From positions 1 through 33,976 of IMG/VR virus record IMGVR_UViG_3300046007_006255: 33,976 nt of DNA. The stretch is one strand, 5' to 3'. Shown one piece after another: positions 14,621-23,861 of the stretch (position 1 is the stretch's first letter; each line of letters begins with the position of its first letter). Source of the stretch: a virus. Both the position numbers and the translations under genes were made by a program. Below the pieces are notes generated by a model. It saw nothing but the letters and a program-made list of their open reading frames with translations, was not told the DNA's origin and made no database searches.

Positions 14621-15907
14621 ATGGCACTTGTAACAGCTCCGCTCTTTACGCTCAATTCGCAGTATAGACCGAATGTTTTTGTTATGTCGATGACAAGCTC
14701 CGATCCACTTGTTTTGGCTCAGGCTTCAATAGTGGTCGACGGTGTTGGAGTTACCTCAATGCAGAAAGCGCCAGCCTATAATATCGGGACGACTTATTAT
14801 TTTGTGTTTGACGTGGCAAAGGTATTGCAGACATACAGCGCTCCGAAAGGACAGCAAAAAACAACGGTCTTTCTAAATACTTTAAATGCAGCTTATGAGG
14901 TTGCAAGCGCTGACATTCATACGAGGGTCGGCATTATAGTTTCGTACTATTACAATGATCCGATAACTGGATTATTGACACAATTTGTAACAACTGACAC
15001 GGTGAGCACTGGTTACCCTGCAATAGCAGGAACACGCCAAACGAGGAACTGGAATAATATGAGTATGAATGATTATATCATTGACAATCCAACGGTTGGG
15101 GGCGTTTATGATCGCTATTTCTTAACAAATCAAAGAAGTGTTTATCCAACTGCAACGACAAAAACAACCAACCCAATCCCTATTTGCAGCGGTGAAAATT
15201 TGACAATGTCATACGTCCCGAGCAGCACTACAAATGCGCTCAGGGTTATTGTTTATGATGCCAATCAAAACGTTGTCGGCACGGCTGGCTTTATTCAAAT
15301 AACACCAGGCTCGACGCTCACACCGAGAACAATCGGAGCAGGCATCCAACAGCTGCAAGCTACTACAATGACACCGAGCAATCCAATGACAGGAATCCCA
15401 ACGGGATATTATTACTCGATACAAGCTGGAAATTTGACGCTACCTTCGACTTTTGTATTGCACGGAGTTAAATATATGTACAAAGTGGTTGAGTGCTGTA
15501 ACGAGAGGACGGTCCGCCTTCACTGGCTTAATAGATTAGGGGGATCAGACGCTTACACCTTCACGAGCAAAAAGAAAGTTGAGGAAAGAACAAAGAGCGA
15601 GACTGCACAAAAGCCGCTTAGCTGGGCGACAAGTGCACCACCTGCGACAAGTTACGACAAAGGAATGTTTAAAATATTTCAGGAAGTGACAAAGGAGTAC
15701 GAGGTCGAAAGCTCTTTTTATAGCGAGGCGGAGGGCGCTTGGATAGCTGAGCTTTTAAGTTCTCCAGAGGTTTACATGGAGACGAGCGACGGACTTATAG
15801 CAGTTGTAATTCAAGACAGCAAAATAACACTAAGCGAAAACGACGAACTTTTAAACGTAGTTATCCAATTTGTTGAGGCTAATTATATAAGCGTACAATC
15901 TAACTAA
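14621..15907 (+). CDS. large tail structural protein
   Basis: A 428-residue beta-rich protein with long Thr/Ser-rich strands and a central region (about residues 280-320) with EVCCNER-like cysteines and VRLHWLNRLGG. The C-terminal ~100 residues look like a separate domain (ITLSENDELLNVVIQFVEANY). It lies directly before another large tail protein and the tape measure gene, as distal tail or tube proteins of Bacteroidota siphoviruses often do. The exact role is not visible. Confidence 0.6.
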   Translation: MALVTAPLFTLNSQYRPNVFVMSMTSSDPLVLAQASIVVDGVGVTSMQKAPAYNIGTTYYFVFDVAKVLQTYSAPKGQQKTTVFLNTLNAAYEVASADIHTRVGIIVSYYYNDPITGLLTQFVTTDTVSTGYPAIAGTRQTRNWNNMSMNDYIIDNPTVGGVYDRYFLTNQRSVYPTATTKTTNPIPICSGENLTMSYVPSSTTNALRVIVYDANQNVVGTAGFIQITPGSTLTPRTIGAGIQQLQATTMTPSNPMTGIPTGYYYSIQAGNLTLPSTFVLHGVKYMYKVVECCNERTVRLHWLNRLGGSDAYTFTSKKKVEERTKSETAQKPLSWATSAPPATSYDKGMFKIFQEVTKEYEVESSFYSEAEGAWIAELLSSPEVYMETSDGLIAVVIQDSKITLSENDELLNVVIQFVEANYISVQSN

Positions 15908-18064
15908 ATGGCGGAGATTAAAATCATAATTGACGGTCAGGTCGCTGAGTTGCCTCCAAACGGTTTGAATTTGCCATTAACATATAGCCTGAGAAGTCGG
16001 GAAGGACTGGCAATTAACTCGGGCAGTCGCTCAGAGTATGCTTTCGAGCTGCCAGCTACAAAGCACAATGATAATATTTTTAATCAATTTTATGATCCTG
16101 CGACATACACAATTTTAGAGCAGGCTTTTTTATCTGCGAGTATTGAAGTGGATGGTCTGCCCTTTTTTATCGGGCGCTGTCAATTGCAGTCGGTTACTCT
16201 CAGGCAGGACCAATATTTCTGGCAGGGGCGCTCTTATAAAGTTGCTTTTTACGGAAATAATGCAGACTGGAGTACACGAATAGGCGATTTGCTTATAAAG
16301 GATTTACCCTTTACTACTCACACTTATTCCTATCTTGATAACCTAACTCACTGGTATAATAGCTACCCAACAGACGATTTTAAATACTTACCTTTAAAGC
16401 TCAAAGATTATACGACATTAGGACAGCTTGATGCTTTGGAGGACTCGCACCCTGCTATCTTTGTAGTTGATGTTTTAAATAAGGTATTCAACTCGATAGG
16501 GTATACAATGATCTCATTTTTCTTTAGCTCAGCTTTTGCGGAACGTCTTATTATGCCAGTGCCTATATTAAGCAGGTATTTAATGGGGCTTTATGGCGAA
16601 GATTATTTGAATATAGCAGTAAACGAAACTATAAACGACCCGAACGGAAATTATTTTCCAGTTGTTTTTACTAATCAGACACTAACCCCTCCGAACCCTC
16701 CAAACCCTTACAATGTGGCTGGGTTTTATTCAGGCTTTTATCTGGCTCCCGTAACGGGTTATTTTGTGGTAAGGTTTAGAATTCAAGTATTTTCGACCGT
16801 TGGGACATGGGGCATGGACGGAGGCATTATAAAGAATGGAACTTTTGGAGTTTATCTTGGTGCGACCTATTTTAATATTAGTGCTTTATCGACTGGAAAT
16901 TTTGATTTGTCAATTGAAAGTCAGGTTATAAATTTAACTGCAGGGGAATATATAGGGCTGGAGCTTTCAGCGGCTTGCACAGACCCGAGCACCTATTTTG
17001 TTATAAATATGGATATAATCGGAGAAGCTGAAGTAGTTGACGGTTTCAATGTCGATTTAAAATATTTTATAGACCCTTCACTCAAAGCTATTGATTTAAT
17101 TAGAGGGCTCGCTCATGCTTTCAATTTAGTATTCGAAACAAACGAGGGCAGCAGGACGGTTTATATTGAACCAGCGGACGATTTTATACTTGAAAGTAGA
17201 CCAGCATCATTACAGCTCGAAGATGGATTTTATACAGCACAAAAGGGCTTGGATTATACTCCATTTGTAGATTTAAGCAAGGGCGGTGAATTGGTAAGCG
17301 ACACTAAACAACTAAGCCAGCTCCGATTAAAATGGAAGGACGACAGCAATGACCCAACAGTCGAAGCGCTTAACCTGAATGCTAATTTAGGAATATTAGA
17401 GGCTCGCTTTCAATTCCCGACTAATAGGTTTAAAGTTGGTGAGAGTGTAATTGATAATCCTTTTTTTGCTCCGACTTTAGTAGTAGCTGACAATGAAATA
17501 AAATTTGTAGATAGTTTAAAGACTCCTATGATTCCGATTGTCTGGGCTACAAACTTTTTGGAGACTGGCACTGGTACAGAAGTTGTTTCTCAAATGCTGC
17601 CTCGCTTATTAGTGTCCGATCCAGTTTCAACTGGTGACGAAAACGGAACTATAAATGTTTTTGACGGTACCTCAGTTGTTGACTACAAAACACCGCTTAA
17701 CTACATGGTCGATTACAATGATACAACAGGCTTTCAGACCTCTCTCAGCTTTGGCGATGTAACAGTAAACGGTCTGGCGGTGGCAGGGTTGCTTAAAAGA
17801 TTTTATCTTTCGGAAATGGTCAGGAGGAGCGGAGGGAAGTATCTCGAATTGTTTATCCTTTGGGACGTGCTTAAGATTCAAAATTTGACCTTTAGAGACA
17901 AAATCTTCATAAATAACAATACTTATATCCTGCAGGAAATAAATACCTTTGACGTGGCGAAAAATCAAAGTACAAAGACCTATTTTGTTTTAGATAATAA
18001 GGAAGTCGGGGCTGATGGAAGCATAAGAAGTACAATTTTAGAAGCAAAAATAAACACGGTATAA
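15908..18064 (+). CDS. tail tip / baseplate-type protein
   Basis: A 718-residue protein. The N-terminal ~140 residues start with a strand-rich unit (IKIIIDGQVAELP, NSGSRSEYAFELPAT) like those of tail-tip or distal tail proteins, which often handle the 'native value plus offset' beta-sandwich. A central domain (about 240-360) is jelly-roll-like (YFVVRFRIQVFSTVGTWGMDGG), possibly a carbohydrate-binding insertion. The C-terminal part (FRDKIFINNNTYILQEI) resembles hub proteins. It sits 1 base before the tape measure gene. The role is inferred from position and general look. Confidence 0.6.
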   Translation: MAEIKIIIDGQVAELPPNGLNLPLTYSLRSREGLAINSGSRSEYAFELPATKHNDNIFNQFYDPATYTILEQAFLSASIEVDGLPFFIGRCQLQSVTLRQDQYFWQGRSYKVAFYGNNADWSTRIGDLLIKDLPFTTHTYSYLDNLTHWYNSYPTDDFKYLPLKLKDYTTLGQLDALEDSHPAIFVVDVLNKVFNSIGYTMISFFFSSAFAERLIMPVPILSRYLMGLYGEDYLNIAVNETINDPNGNYFPVVFTNQTLTPPNPPNPYNVAGFYSGFYLAPVTGYFVVRFRIQVFSTVGTWGMDGGIIKNGTFGVYLGATYFNISALSTGNFDLSIESQVINLTAGEYIGLELSAACTDPSTYFVINMDIIGEAEVVDGFNVDLKYFIDPSLKAIDLIRGLAHAFNLVFETNEGSRTVYIEPADDFILESRPASLQLEDGFYTAQKGLDYTPFVDLSKGGELVSDTKQLSQLRLKWKDDSNDPTVEALNLNANLGILEARFQFPTNRFKVGESVIDNPFFAPTLVVADNEIKFVDSLKTPMIPIVWATNFLETGTGTEVVSQMLPRLLVSDPVSTGDENGTINVFDGTSVVDYKTPLNYMVDYNDTTGFQTSLSFGDVTVNGLAVAGLLKRFYLSEMVRRSGGKYLELFILWDVLKIQNLTFRDKIFINNNTYILQEINTFDVAKNQSTKTYFVLDNKEVGADGSIRSTILEAKINTV

Positions 18065-18065
18065 A

Positions 18066-21000
18066 ATGTCAAACACTATAGTCGGTTTTACAATAAATAT
18101 AGACGGTATTCAGTCAATAAACCAATTGAATGCCGAAATTAAGCAGACTCAGGCGGCAATGAATGCGCTCGACCTTAGTACGGAAGAGGGGAATAAGGCG
18201 TTTCAGGAGCTGAGCCAGACTTTGGGCAAAATGACAGCGACACAAAAAGCGCTAAAAAAGGCTCAGGACGATGTAAATAAGTCGTTTTTACCAGAAAAAG
18301 CGGTCGGAGCTTATGATCAACTGTCGGCAAAGCTCAACAAACTACGAAAAGAGTTTAAAAATGCTGCTCTGGATGGCTCGAAAACGACTGAGGAGCTTGA
18401 TGCGATGCAAAAAGAGATTCAACAGCTTGACAAAACGCTTAAAAATGTAGACGGTCAGGTCGGGCAATTTCAGCGCAACGTCGGTAATTATCCGAAAACT
18501 TTTGCAAAGGTCACACGATCATTACTACAGACTATTCCTGGATTTGAGGCTTTTAATTCGACACTAAGAAACGGAGAAGGGCAGCTCACTGGCTTTGGTA
18601 AGGCTCTTATCGGTGGTTTTGTAGCGTTTCAGGCTGCAAAGTTGATCGGGCAGGCAATGAAAAGGCTTGACGAATTTATAAGCAAAATAAACGAAACCAG
18701 AGAAACAGTTGCGGAGTTTTCGGGCGCTTATGGTACCGACCTCGACAAGCTCACAGCAAGCACAACGGCACTGGCTGACACTTTCGACACGGATGCAAAG
18801 ACAATCAGTAAGGCGGCAGAGGCATTGAGTAAGCAGCTCGGCATCGGTTTTGAGGATGCGCTATTGAGATTAGAAGGGGCACTGGTTGAAGGGCAGGGCA
18901 ATGCGGACGACTACTTAAATAATATTGCGGAATTTCCTGCAGCTTTTAAGGCTGCCAGCGGTGGAGTTACTGAATTTTCGGAGCGAAATAGAAGTTTGCT
19001 AAATACAAATAAAGAACTCGCAGCGAGTCAAGTTGAGGTCGCTCAAAAATTGCAGGGCGTAAACGATACGTTTAAAACAGCTGGGAAGGCAGTCGAAACA
19101 GGTTTGTTCTTGGTACTGGCAAAGCTGATTGAAATCTTTAGACCAGTAGGGGATGCTTTCACGAGATTAGGACAAGCTTTTGCTCCACTATTAAAATTGT
19201 TTAAGCTTGGTGGTGAAGAAACGTCAACTTTCACAAAAGTAATCGAAGTATTTTTATTTCCTATTAAAGTTTTGGCTGACCAGTTAGTACTTATTGCGGA
19301 AGGGATAGCTTGGATGATTAGGGGTTTTGTTGATTTTATTAACCAGTCACCTTTTTTACAATCAATATTCGAGGCAATAGGCAACGGCATTGCACAGGTT
19401 TATGAAGGAATGACAAATTTGCCTGCAGTCTTTGCTGGTGTTGTTGCGGCATTAAAACAGCTCGGCACTAACTTTGTAAACTTTTTCCAGTCTTTGTATC
19501 TTGATGCTCAGATATTCGGAAAGCAGGTACAGCAAGTTTTTGGTGCCGATGTACAGGGAGCTATTGACGATTTAAGGAGACGCAGGGCGGAAGCAAATAA
19601 AGATCAGGGTACACTTAACGACGCATTCAATAAAGCATACGAGGAAAGTAAAAAGAAGTCGGACGCAAAGAGGGAAGCCGATGCAAAAGCAGCAGCCAAA
19701 AAGATTGTAAAAGTTGATCGGGATGCAAACAGCGCAGCTATAAAAAATGCTCAGGATGCCGCTAAAAAGTTAGCTGAAGACCGTGCAAAGTTTCAGGAAG
19801 ACGAAGTTAAGCAAGCCAGACAACGTGCCGCATTATTAGCGGATCTCAGCGCTAAGGCAATTGAGGAACGCATCAAAAATATTAAAGACGGTTTCGAGCG
19901 GGAAGTTGCAGAGATTAACAATAATTTCGACAAACAAAAAGCAGACCTTAAAAAGCAGTATGACGATTTAGTTATCGCAGCGCAGGAAAGGGAAGCGGAG
20001 TTGATTAAGACCTTCGGTAAAAATTCGGCTGAAGTTTTAAAGGTACAAAAGGAAAATGCTATCCTATTGCAAGCGGTAGCTCAGGCTCAGGCAACTATCT
20101 TAATACAATATGAGCAACAAAAAACAGATGCCCTTAAAAAGGTTAATGAAGAGCAAAGGATGTCGGAAGTGCAAAAAGCTAAAGAGCAGGTCGAAAAGCT
20201 CAAAGAGTTACGAGATATGGCACTTAGTTCCGAACTTGAATATATCGAGCAGCAAGGCGAATTAAGAGAGCTTAAAAACCAAGAGACGCTCAACAAGTTA
20301 TTAGCTCAGGAAACGGACGCAAAAAAGAAAGAGCAGCTGATAAAACTGGCAGCGGAGCAGGAGACAATCAACAAGATTGCCAATATTAGAAACCAGATCC
20401 AAGCCCTTAATGATGCGGAGGCTCAGCTATTAGACGAAAACGGAAAATTAAAGGTTGGAATTACTCAGGCAGAATATGACGAAATTTTATTAGCACGTCA
20501 AAAGTTATTTACTGATTTATCAGAGGAGGAAAAAAAGCAGACTGAGGACGTAAAGAAAAATGCAGATGAGCAGGCAAAAATTAAGCAAGACCAATTCGAG
20601 CAGGTCCTCGAATATTTTAACGAAGGGATTGGGTTAATCGGGGAAGCTTTTGCCGTTGCAAATGAAAGGCAGCAAGCCGCATTCGATGCTGACATTGAAA
20701 GGAGCCAGCTAAGACAAGAGAGGTTACAGGAGGAGCTCGACAATAGCTTTGGACTTAGACGTCGATACTATGAGCAGCAACTCGCTGCAGAGGTTGCTAA
20801 TCAGGCAGCAATAGAAAAGGCAAGGGAGGAAGCCGCAAAAAGAGCAGCTAAAAAAGAAAAAGCAATTGCTATAATTCAGTCTATTATTAACACGGCTTTA
20901 GCAGTTACAAGAGCCTTTGCAACTACTGGAATAGCTGGGGCGATTGCGGTCGGTATTGCTGGCGCTGCCCAGACTGCTATCATTGCAGCTCAGCCACTCG

Positions 21001-21422
21001 CTCGGGGCGGAGTCGTTGGTAAGGGCGACGAGATTGTCCAATTTGCCGACGGTGGCAAAGTTACGAGCAGGGGCAATATAAAGCCACTCAGTAATGGAGA
21101 TAATGTACTGGCAACGCTTAAAACTGGCGAGGTCGTACTTAATCAAGATCAACAAAGGCGGATAGGTTATTCAACTTTAAAGGCGGCACGGATACCAAAC
21201 TTTGCGCTCGGGGGAGTGGTGGGCGCTCCTTCTGCATTCCTGCAAGATAGCCTCAATAGAGCAGGTGAAGAGCAAAACAGATTTAAAGTTATGCAAGACC
21301 TTGTTTTAGAAACTCAGGGGCGTATTGATCGTCTGCAGGTTGTTTATACAGCCAGCACTGATGACGACGTCGAAAAGGGAAGGAGCGAAAGAAAAGAAAT
21401 AAGAGCGACAGCATCATTTTAA
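18066..21422 (+). CDS. tail tape measure protein
   Basis: A 1118-residue protein, the longest in the window. It has an N-terminal helical domain rich in coiled coil (residues 1-140, with SINQLNAEIKQTQAAMNALD), a hydrophobic block at about 345-460, extended charged coiled coil (about 500-940), a very hydrophobic Ala/Ile/Gly segment (about 945-975), and a Gly-rich C-terminal region (LARGGVVGKGDEIVQFADGG). This layout is diagnostic. It fixes tail length and is ejected with the DNA. At the usual ~0.15 nm per residue the tail would be about 165 nm, pointing to a siphovirus. No lytic domain is apparent inside it. Confidence 0.92.
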   Translation: MSNTIVGFTINIDGIQSINQLNAEIKQTQAAMNALDLSTEEGNKAFQELSQTLGKMTATQKALKKAQDDVNKSFLPEKAVGAYDQLSAKLNKLRKEFKNAALDGSKTTEELDAMQKEIQQLDKTLKNVDGQVGQFQRNVGNYPKTFAKVTRSLLQTIPGFEAFNSTLRNGEGQLTGFGKALIGGFVAFQAAKLIGQAMKRLDEFISKINETRETVAEFSGAYGTDLDKLTASTTALADTFDTDAKTISKAAEALSKQLGIGFEDALLRLEGALVEGQGNADDYLNNIAEFPAAFKAASGGVTEFSERNRSLLNTNKELAASQVEVAQKLQGVNDTFKTAGKAVETGLFLVLAKLIEIFRPVGDAFTRLGQAFAPLLKLFKLGGEETSTFTKVIEVFLFPIKVLADQLVLIAEGIAWMIRGFVDFINQSPFLQSIFEAIGNGIAQVYEGMTNLPAVFAGVVAALKQLGTNFVNFFQSLYLDAQIFGKQVQQVFGADVQGAIDDLRRRRAEANKDQGTLNDAFNKAYEESKKKSDAKREADAKAAAKKIVKVDRDANSAAIKNAQDAAKKLAEDRAKFQEDEVKQARQRAALLADLSAKAIEERIKNIKDGFEREVAEINNNFDKQKADLKKQYDDLVIAAQEREAELIKTFGKNSAEVLKVQKENAILLQAVAQAQATILIQYEQQKTDALKKVNEEQRMSEVQKAKEQVEKLKELRDMALSSELEYIEQQGELRELKNQETLNKLLAQETDAKKKEQLIKLAAEQETINKIANIRNQIQALNDAEAQLLDENGKLKVGITQAEYDEILLARQKLFTDLSEEEKKQTEDVKKNADEQAKIKQDQFEQVLEYFNEGIGLIGEAFAVANERQQAAFDADIERSQLRQERLQEELDNSFGLRRRYYEQQLAAEVANQAAIEKAREEAAKRAAKKEKAIAIIQSIINTALAVTRAFATTGIAGAIAVGIAGAAQTAIIAAQPLARGGVVGKGDEIVQFADGGKVTSRGNIKPLSNGDNVLATLKTGEVVLNQDQQRRIGYSTLKAARIPNFALGGVVGAPSAFLQDSLNRAGEEQNRFKVMQDLVLETQGRIDRLQVVYTASTDDDVEKGRSERKEIRATASF

Positions 21423-21433
21423 AAATTATCCTT

Positions 21434-21670
21434 ATGTATATTAGAGAAATACCAGCGGAGCACCTGCCAGAGGTTCGAGAAATTATGGAGCGCAATAAAA
21501 CATCAATCCTTATACCATACCCAGACCTCGAAAGAATGTTTTATTTTTACTATCGGTTTATTAAGGTATTTCAGAGGGGAGAAAATGTCGAAAAGCGGAT
21601 GAAAAAAGATTTAAGCTGCCCAGCCTGCAAAGGTAAGGTTATTATGTATTTTCGAAATTTAGAGCTATGA
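21434..21670 (+). CDS. small protein with half zinc ribbon
   Basis: A 78-residue protein with a CPACKG pair (about residues 62-67) near the C-terminus that could bind metal as a dimer, after an aromatic helical region (LERMFYFYYRFIKVF). The function is unknown. It starts 11 bases after the tape measure stop, after a leader ending TTATCCTTATG, and its stop overlaps the next gene by 4 bases. Confidence 0.6.
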   Translation: MYIREIPAEHLPEVREIMERNKTSILIPYPDLERMFYFYYRFIKVFQRGENVEKRMKKDLSCPACKGKVIMYFRNLEL

Positions 21671-21993
21671 TTATAAACCTGACGAGGGATAGGCAGAAAA
21701 ATTCGAGGCGCTTATTTTGTCATTTATTAGCTGCAGAACTGGAGGAAAAGCTGGGCGAAATTCCTAACCTGCAGGCGATCATCTTTTATTTGCTTAAGTA
21801 CAATATTGTAAGGCAATCAGTAATCAATCGCTATGTAGTTATTAAGGTTTATCCAGAATATTTGGAGCGGTACGGCAAAAAAGCTATTGCAGTAACGGAA
21901 CTCACAAAGGTTTTGCCACTGGAAGAAACAGCAATTTATCATATTTTGGGCAATCATGCAGCCTATTTTCTGCCTAATAAGTTTGATTTTTAA
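21667..21993 (+). CDS. hypothetical protein
   Basis: A 108-residue helical protein with a basic N-terminus. The middle (ELEEKLGEIPNLQAIIFYLLKYNIV) and C-terminal half (VTELTKVLPLEETAIYHIL) have a winged-helix-like look, so a small DNA-binding or regulatory protein is possible. It is the last gene of the tail operon; the 130-base gap after it holds the second copy of the early promoter. Confidence 0.55.
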   Translation: MIINLTRDRQKNSRRLFCHLLAAELEEKLGEIPNLQAIIFYLLKYNIVRQSVINRYVVIKVYPEYLERYGKKAIAVTELTKVLPLEETAIYHILGNHAAYFLPNKFDF

Positions 21994-22065
21994 AAAAAAG
22001 TGTTAAAATTTAGCTTTGGATGAAAAATATTTTTGAAAAAGCTTTTTTATTAAAGAATTAAAATC

Positions 22066-22086
22066 TATCTTTGTATTACAATACAA
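22066..22086 (+). promoter_or_regulatory. Bacteroidota-type promoter with overlapping palindromic operator (copy 2)
   Basis: The -7 box TATCTTTG (22066-22073) is overlapped by TTGTATTACAATACAA (22071-22086), a palindrome except for its central pair. The stretch from AATTAAAATC through AATACAA matches copy 1 at 1608-1637 with one change, and the downstream ACACAAAAAAC block is also shared. The ATG at 22124 follows at the same distance as in copy 1. A further TAGCTTTG at 22011-22018 could be a second, weaker -7 box. Confidence 0.75.
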
Positions 22087-22123
22087 CGAAAGGGAATTAT
22101 TAACACACAAAAAACTTCAAATT

Positions 22124-22399
22124 ATGACAACAATCACAAACAGATTTGGCGAACAGCAAACAGATTGGACCAGCCACAAGCACCCAGACAATCCTAACTT
22201 TATGCAGGTAGTTAGGTTTATGCACATTAAATATCCTGATGGCAGGAATAATCTTTATTGGAGATTGGTTAATTCATCTTCAAATGATAATCACATGATA
22301 GCCAATATTACATTAGCCGAAGCGCAAGTAAAGTTTGTTGATGTGGAAGAAAAAGAATTGACCGATGCAGATTTTGAAAAATGGTTATCTGAACAATAA
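22124..22399 (+). CDS. small early-type hypothetical protein
   Basis: A 91-residue acidic protein with several aromatic and histidine residues and an acidic C-terminal helix (KELTDADFEKWLSEQ). No family is recognised. It is the first gene after promoter copy 2. It is probably made early and may act on host functions, but this is inferred from the promoter alone. Confidence 0.6.
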   Translation: MTTITNRFGEQQTDWTSHKHPDNPNFMQVVRFMHIKYPDGRNNLYWRLVNSSSNDNHMIANITLAEAQVKFVDVEEKELTDADFEKWLSEQ

Positions 22400-22420
22400 G
22401 TGCAAAAGATATTACTGATT

Positions 22421-22458
22421 AACCTCATCAAGGTTTTCGGTCAGCCTACAAAACCGAA
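22421..22458 (+). other. two tandem hairpins in an intergenic leader
   Basis: AACCT (22421-22425) pairs with AGGTT (22431-22435) around a 5-base loop. Directly after, TTCGGT (22436-22441) pairs with ACCGAA (22453-22458) around an 11-base loop. They fill half of the 86-base gap between two small genes. No T-run follows, so a terminator is unlikely; they may be a processing or mRNA-stability element. Confidence 0.35.
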
Positions 22459-22485
22459 CTTTCAAAACTTAAAAACCTTATTACT

Positions 22486-22680
22486 ATGAACTTTTATGAT
22501 TTGCCAATTTTTGAAGGCAAAAACAGCACAAACATTGTTAGAAATGTAAGCTCAACCCAATTAACAGAATATGTTTCTGAAGCATATGCAAAGCGTATCA
22601 TTAAAGCACAGCGAGACGGACAATTATGGGGGCTATACCTTACAAAGACAGGAAGATTAAGAGCTTCAATTTTGCCATAA
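22486..22680 (+). CDS. small hypothetical protein
   Basis: A 64-residue protein of unknown family with a basic helical centre (EAYAKRIIKAQRDGQLW). It is preceded by a CTTAAAAACCTTATTACT leader closely related to the leaders of the early-type genes. It lies in the unit driven by promoter copy 2. Confidence 0.6.
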   Translation: MNFYDLPIFEGKNSTNIVRNVSSTQLTEYVSEAYAKRIIKAQRDGQLWGLYLTKTGRLRASILP

Positions 22681-22695
22681 CTTAAAAACCTTACT

Positions 22696-23142
22696 ATGTT
22701 TGCCTTCGCAGAAATCACACACCACTCGCTCGAGACTGGCTACAGCAACCAATTACTTTTTGTTAAGGTTGTGGAGCTGACACACGAAAAAAGCCTCAAC
22801 AAACGTGCTATTATTGAGTATACTTTTAAAGGAGAAAATTTGCGGCACTTTATATCCCGTGCCAGTCTCATCGCTCCAAATATTGTACATAGCGAAGTTT
22901 TATTTTATCATTATGCATCTGGCTTGGAGTATTGCGTCGAAGTTAGAGCGGACTTTTTTAAGCATCCAGACGAAAACTTTGTCAATATGACAACTAAGCA
23001 TTTTATAACTGAGCTTAAAGTCAACGGTCACAAAAAACAAGACGCTGCAGAAGCGGCTCACTACATGAATGCAGATCAGCACGAACTCGAAAGAAAAATA
23101 TTAGCGAAGTTGGTCGAGTATGTCGATGAGCTTCCTTTCTAA
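22696..23142 (+). CDS. hypothetical protein
   Basis: A 148-residue soluble alpha/beta protein of unknown function. Beta-rich residues 1-90 are followed by a helical C-terminal part with DAAEAAHYMNADQHELERKIL. The start ATG follows the short leader CTTAAAAACCTTACT, only 15 bases after the preceding stop. It sits among early-type genes. Confidence 0.6.
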   Translation: MFAFAEITHHSLETGYSNQLLFVKVVELTHEKSLNKRAIIEYTFKGENLRHFISRASLIAPNIVHSEVLFYHYASGLEYCVEVRADFFKHPDENFVNMTTKHFITELKVNGHKKQDAAEAAHYMNADQHELERKILAKLVEYVDELPF

Positions 23143-23156
23143 ACACTTTTTATCAT

Positions 23157-23175
23157 TTTTTAAAACCTTATTTTT
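23157..23175 (+). promoter_or_regulatory. repeated translation leader
   Basis: Third near-exact copy (19 of the 20 bases) of the leader at 1911-1930 and 2471-2490, abutting the ATG at 23176. It shows that the leader recurs across operons that are 20 kb apart. Confidence 0.55.
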
Positions 23176-23490
23176 ATGAAAACTTTATTTTTTATTCTGG
23201 CGCTTTCAGTTAGCGCAATGGCTCAACATCAAGACACGATTTACTGCATCCAGATTATGAGCACAAAGACACCGCAATATATCAGAGCCGAGCAGCTCGC
23301 TATGTGTACCCTCGACAAAGCTATGGTTGAGCAGGTCGGGGATTATTATCGGATTATGTTTGTTTACGAGACTGAAATGGAAGCGGACTACATGATCGCA
23401 ACTTGGCAGAGGGCGCACAAAGACGCTTTTATTTGCAGACGTACCAAAGAGCAGTTTGCTACTTTTTACCCTCTTATAACAAAGGATTGA
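23176..23490 (+). CDS. secreted SPOR-like protein
   Basis: A 104-residue protein with a clear Sec signal peptide (MKTLFFILALSVSAMAQ, cut after about residue 17). The mature part reads like a short SPOR domain: IQIMSTKTPQYI, a central helix, VGDYYRIMFVYETEMEADYMIATW and a final strand. SPOR domains bind peptidoglycan stripped of stem peptides at division or lysis sites. Close to a secreted glucosaminidase gene (24294), it may help target or tune cell-wall attack. The SPOR assignment is by pattern only. Confidence 0.6.
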   Translation: MKTLFFILALSVSAMAQHQDTIYCIQIMSTKTPQYIRAEQLAMCTLDKAMVEQVGDYYRIMFVYETEMEADYMIATWQRAHKDAFICRRTKEQFATFYPLITKD

Positions 23491-23654
23491 GAGATATAAT
23501 CACGGTAATAGTTTTGGCGATCTTGGTATGGCAATTATTACGCTGCGAGTTTAAGCAGGAATACAAGGCACCCGAGCAACCTTTTAATGGCTCAGACACT
23601 TTAAAAATCTTTTTTGTTGACGATTCCATCACGGAAATAAAACCTTTGAAATGA
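23487..23654 (+). CDS. small single-pass membrane protein
   Basis: A 55-residue protein with an N-terminal transmembrane helix (IITVIVLAILVWQLL, about residues 4-18) and a polar C-terminal tail. The frame is open from TTG 23403, but that start would lie deep inside the previous gene; TTG 23487 overlaps the previous stop by 4 bases (TTGA) and puts the helix at the N-terminus. The layout, next to lysis-type genes, would fit a spanin- or holin-like partner, though no lipobox is present. Confidence 0.5.
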   Translation: MRDIITVIVLAILVWQLLRCEFKQEYKAPEQPFNGSDTLKIFFVDDSITEIKPLK

Positions 23655-23861
23655 CAGCAGCCCTCTGCTTAGCGCTGAGCATGGAACGAAGATAATACTA
23701 CTAAGTATTGCAAATCGTATGTTGCCACTGTTAGCGTTCAGGGGATAATTCAAAAACGCATTAACAATACTTGGTTTTGGTAGTTCCAGAAAGGCAAGCC
23801 GCTGAACAAAAACTTATCTGACAGCTGGAAAGACAGCATTTTAAAACTTTAAGACATAACC
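23655..23861. ncRNA. candidate structured noncoding stretch
   Basis: This 207-base gap, the longest in the window, has nested inverted repeats. GGAAC (23683-23687) can pair with GTTCC (23783-23787), AAGTATTG (23703-23710) with CAATACTT (23765-23772), and GTTAGCGTT (23730-23738) with AACGCATTAAC (23755-23765, two extra bases). A separate hairpin, AATACT/AGTATT (23694-23709), competes with the second arm, hinting at two alternative folds. No known RNA family is recognised. No promoter or T-run is clear, so a leader RNA for the following genes or a small RNA are both possible. Confidence 0.35.

Noticed and set aside
22421-22458. The two hairpins as a transcription terminator
   Set aside because: No T-run follows either stem and genes continue directly downstream under the same promoter.
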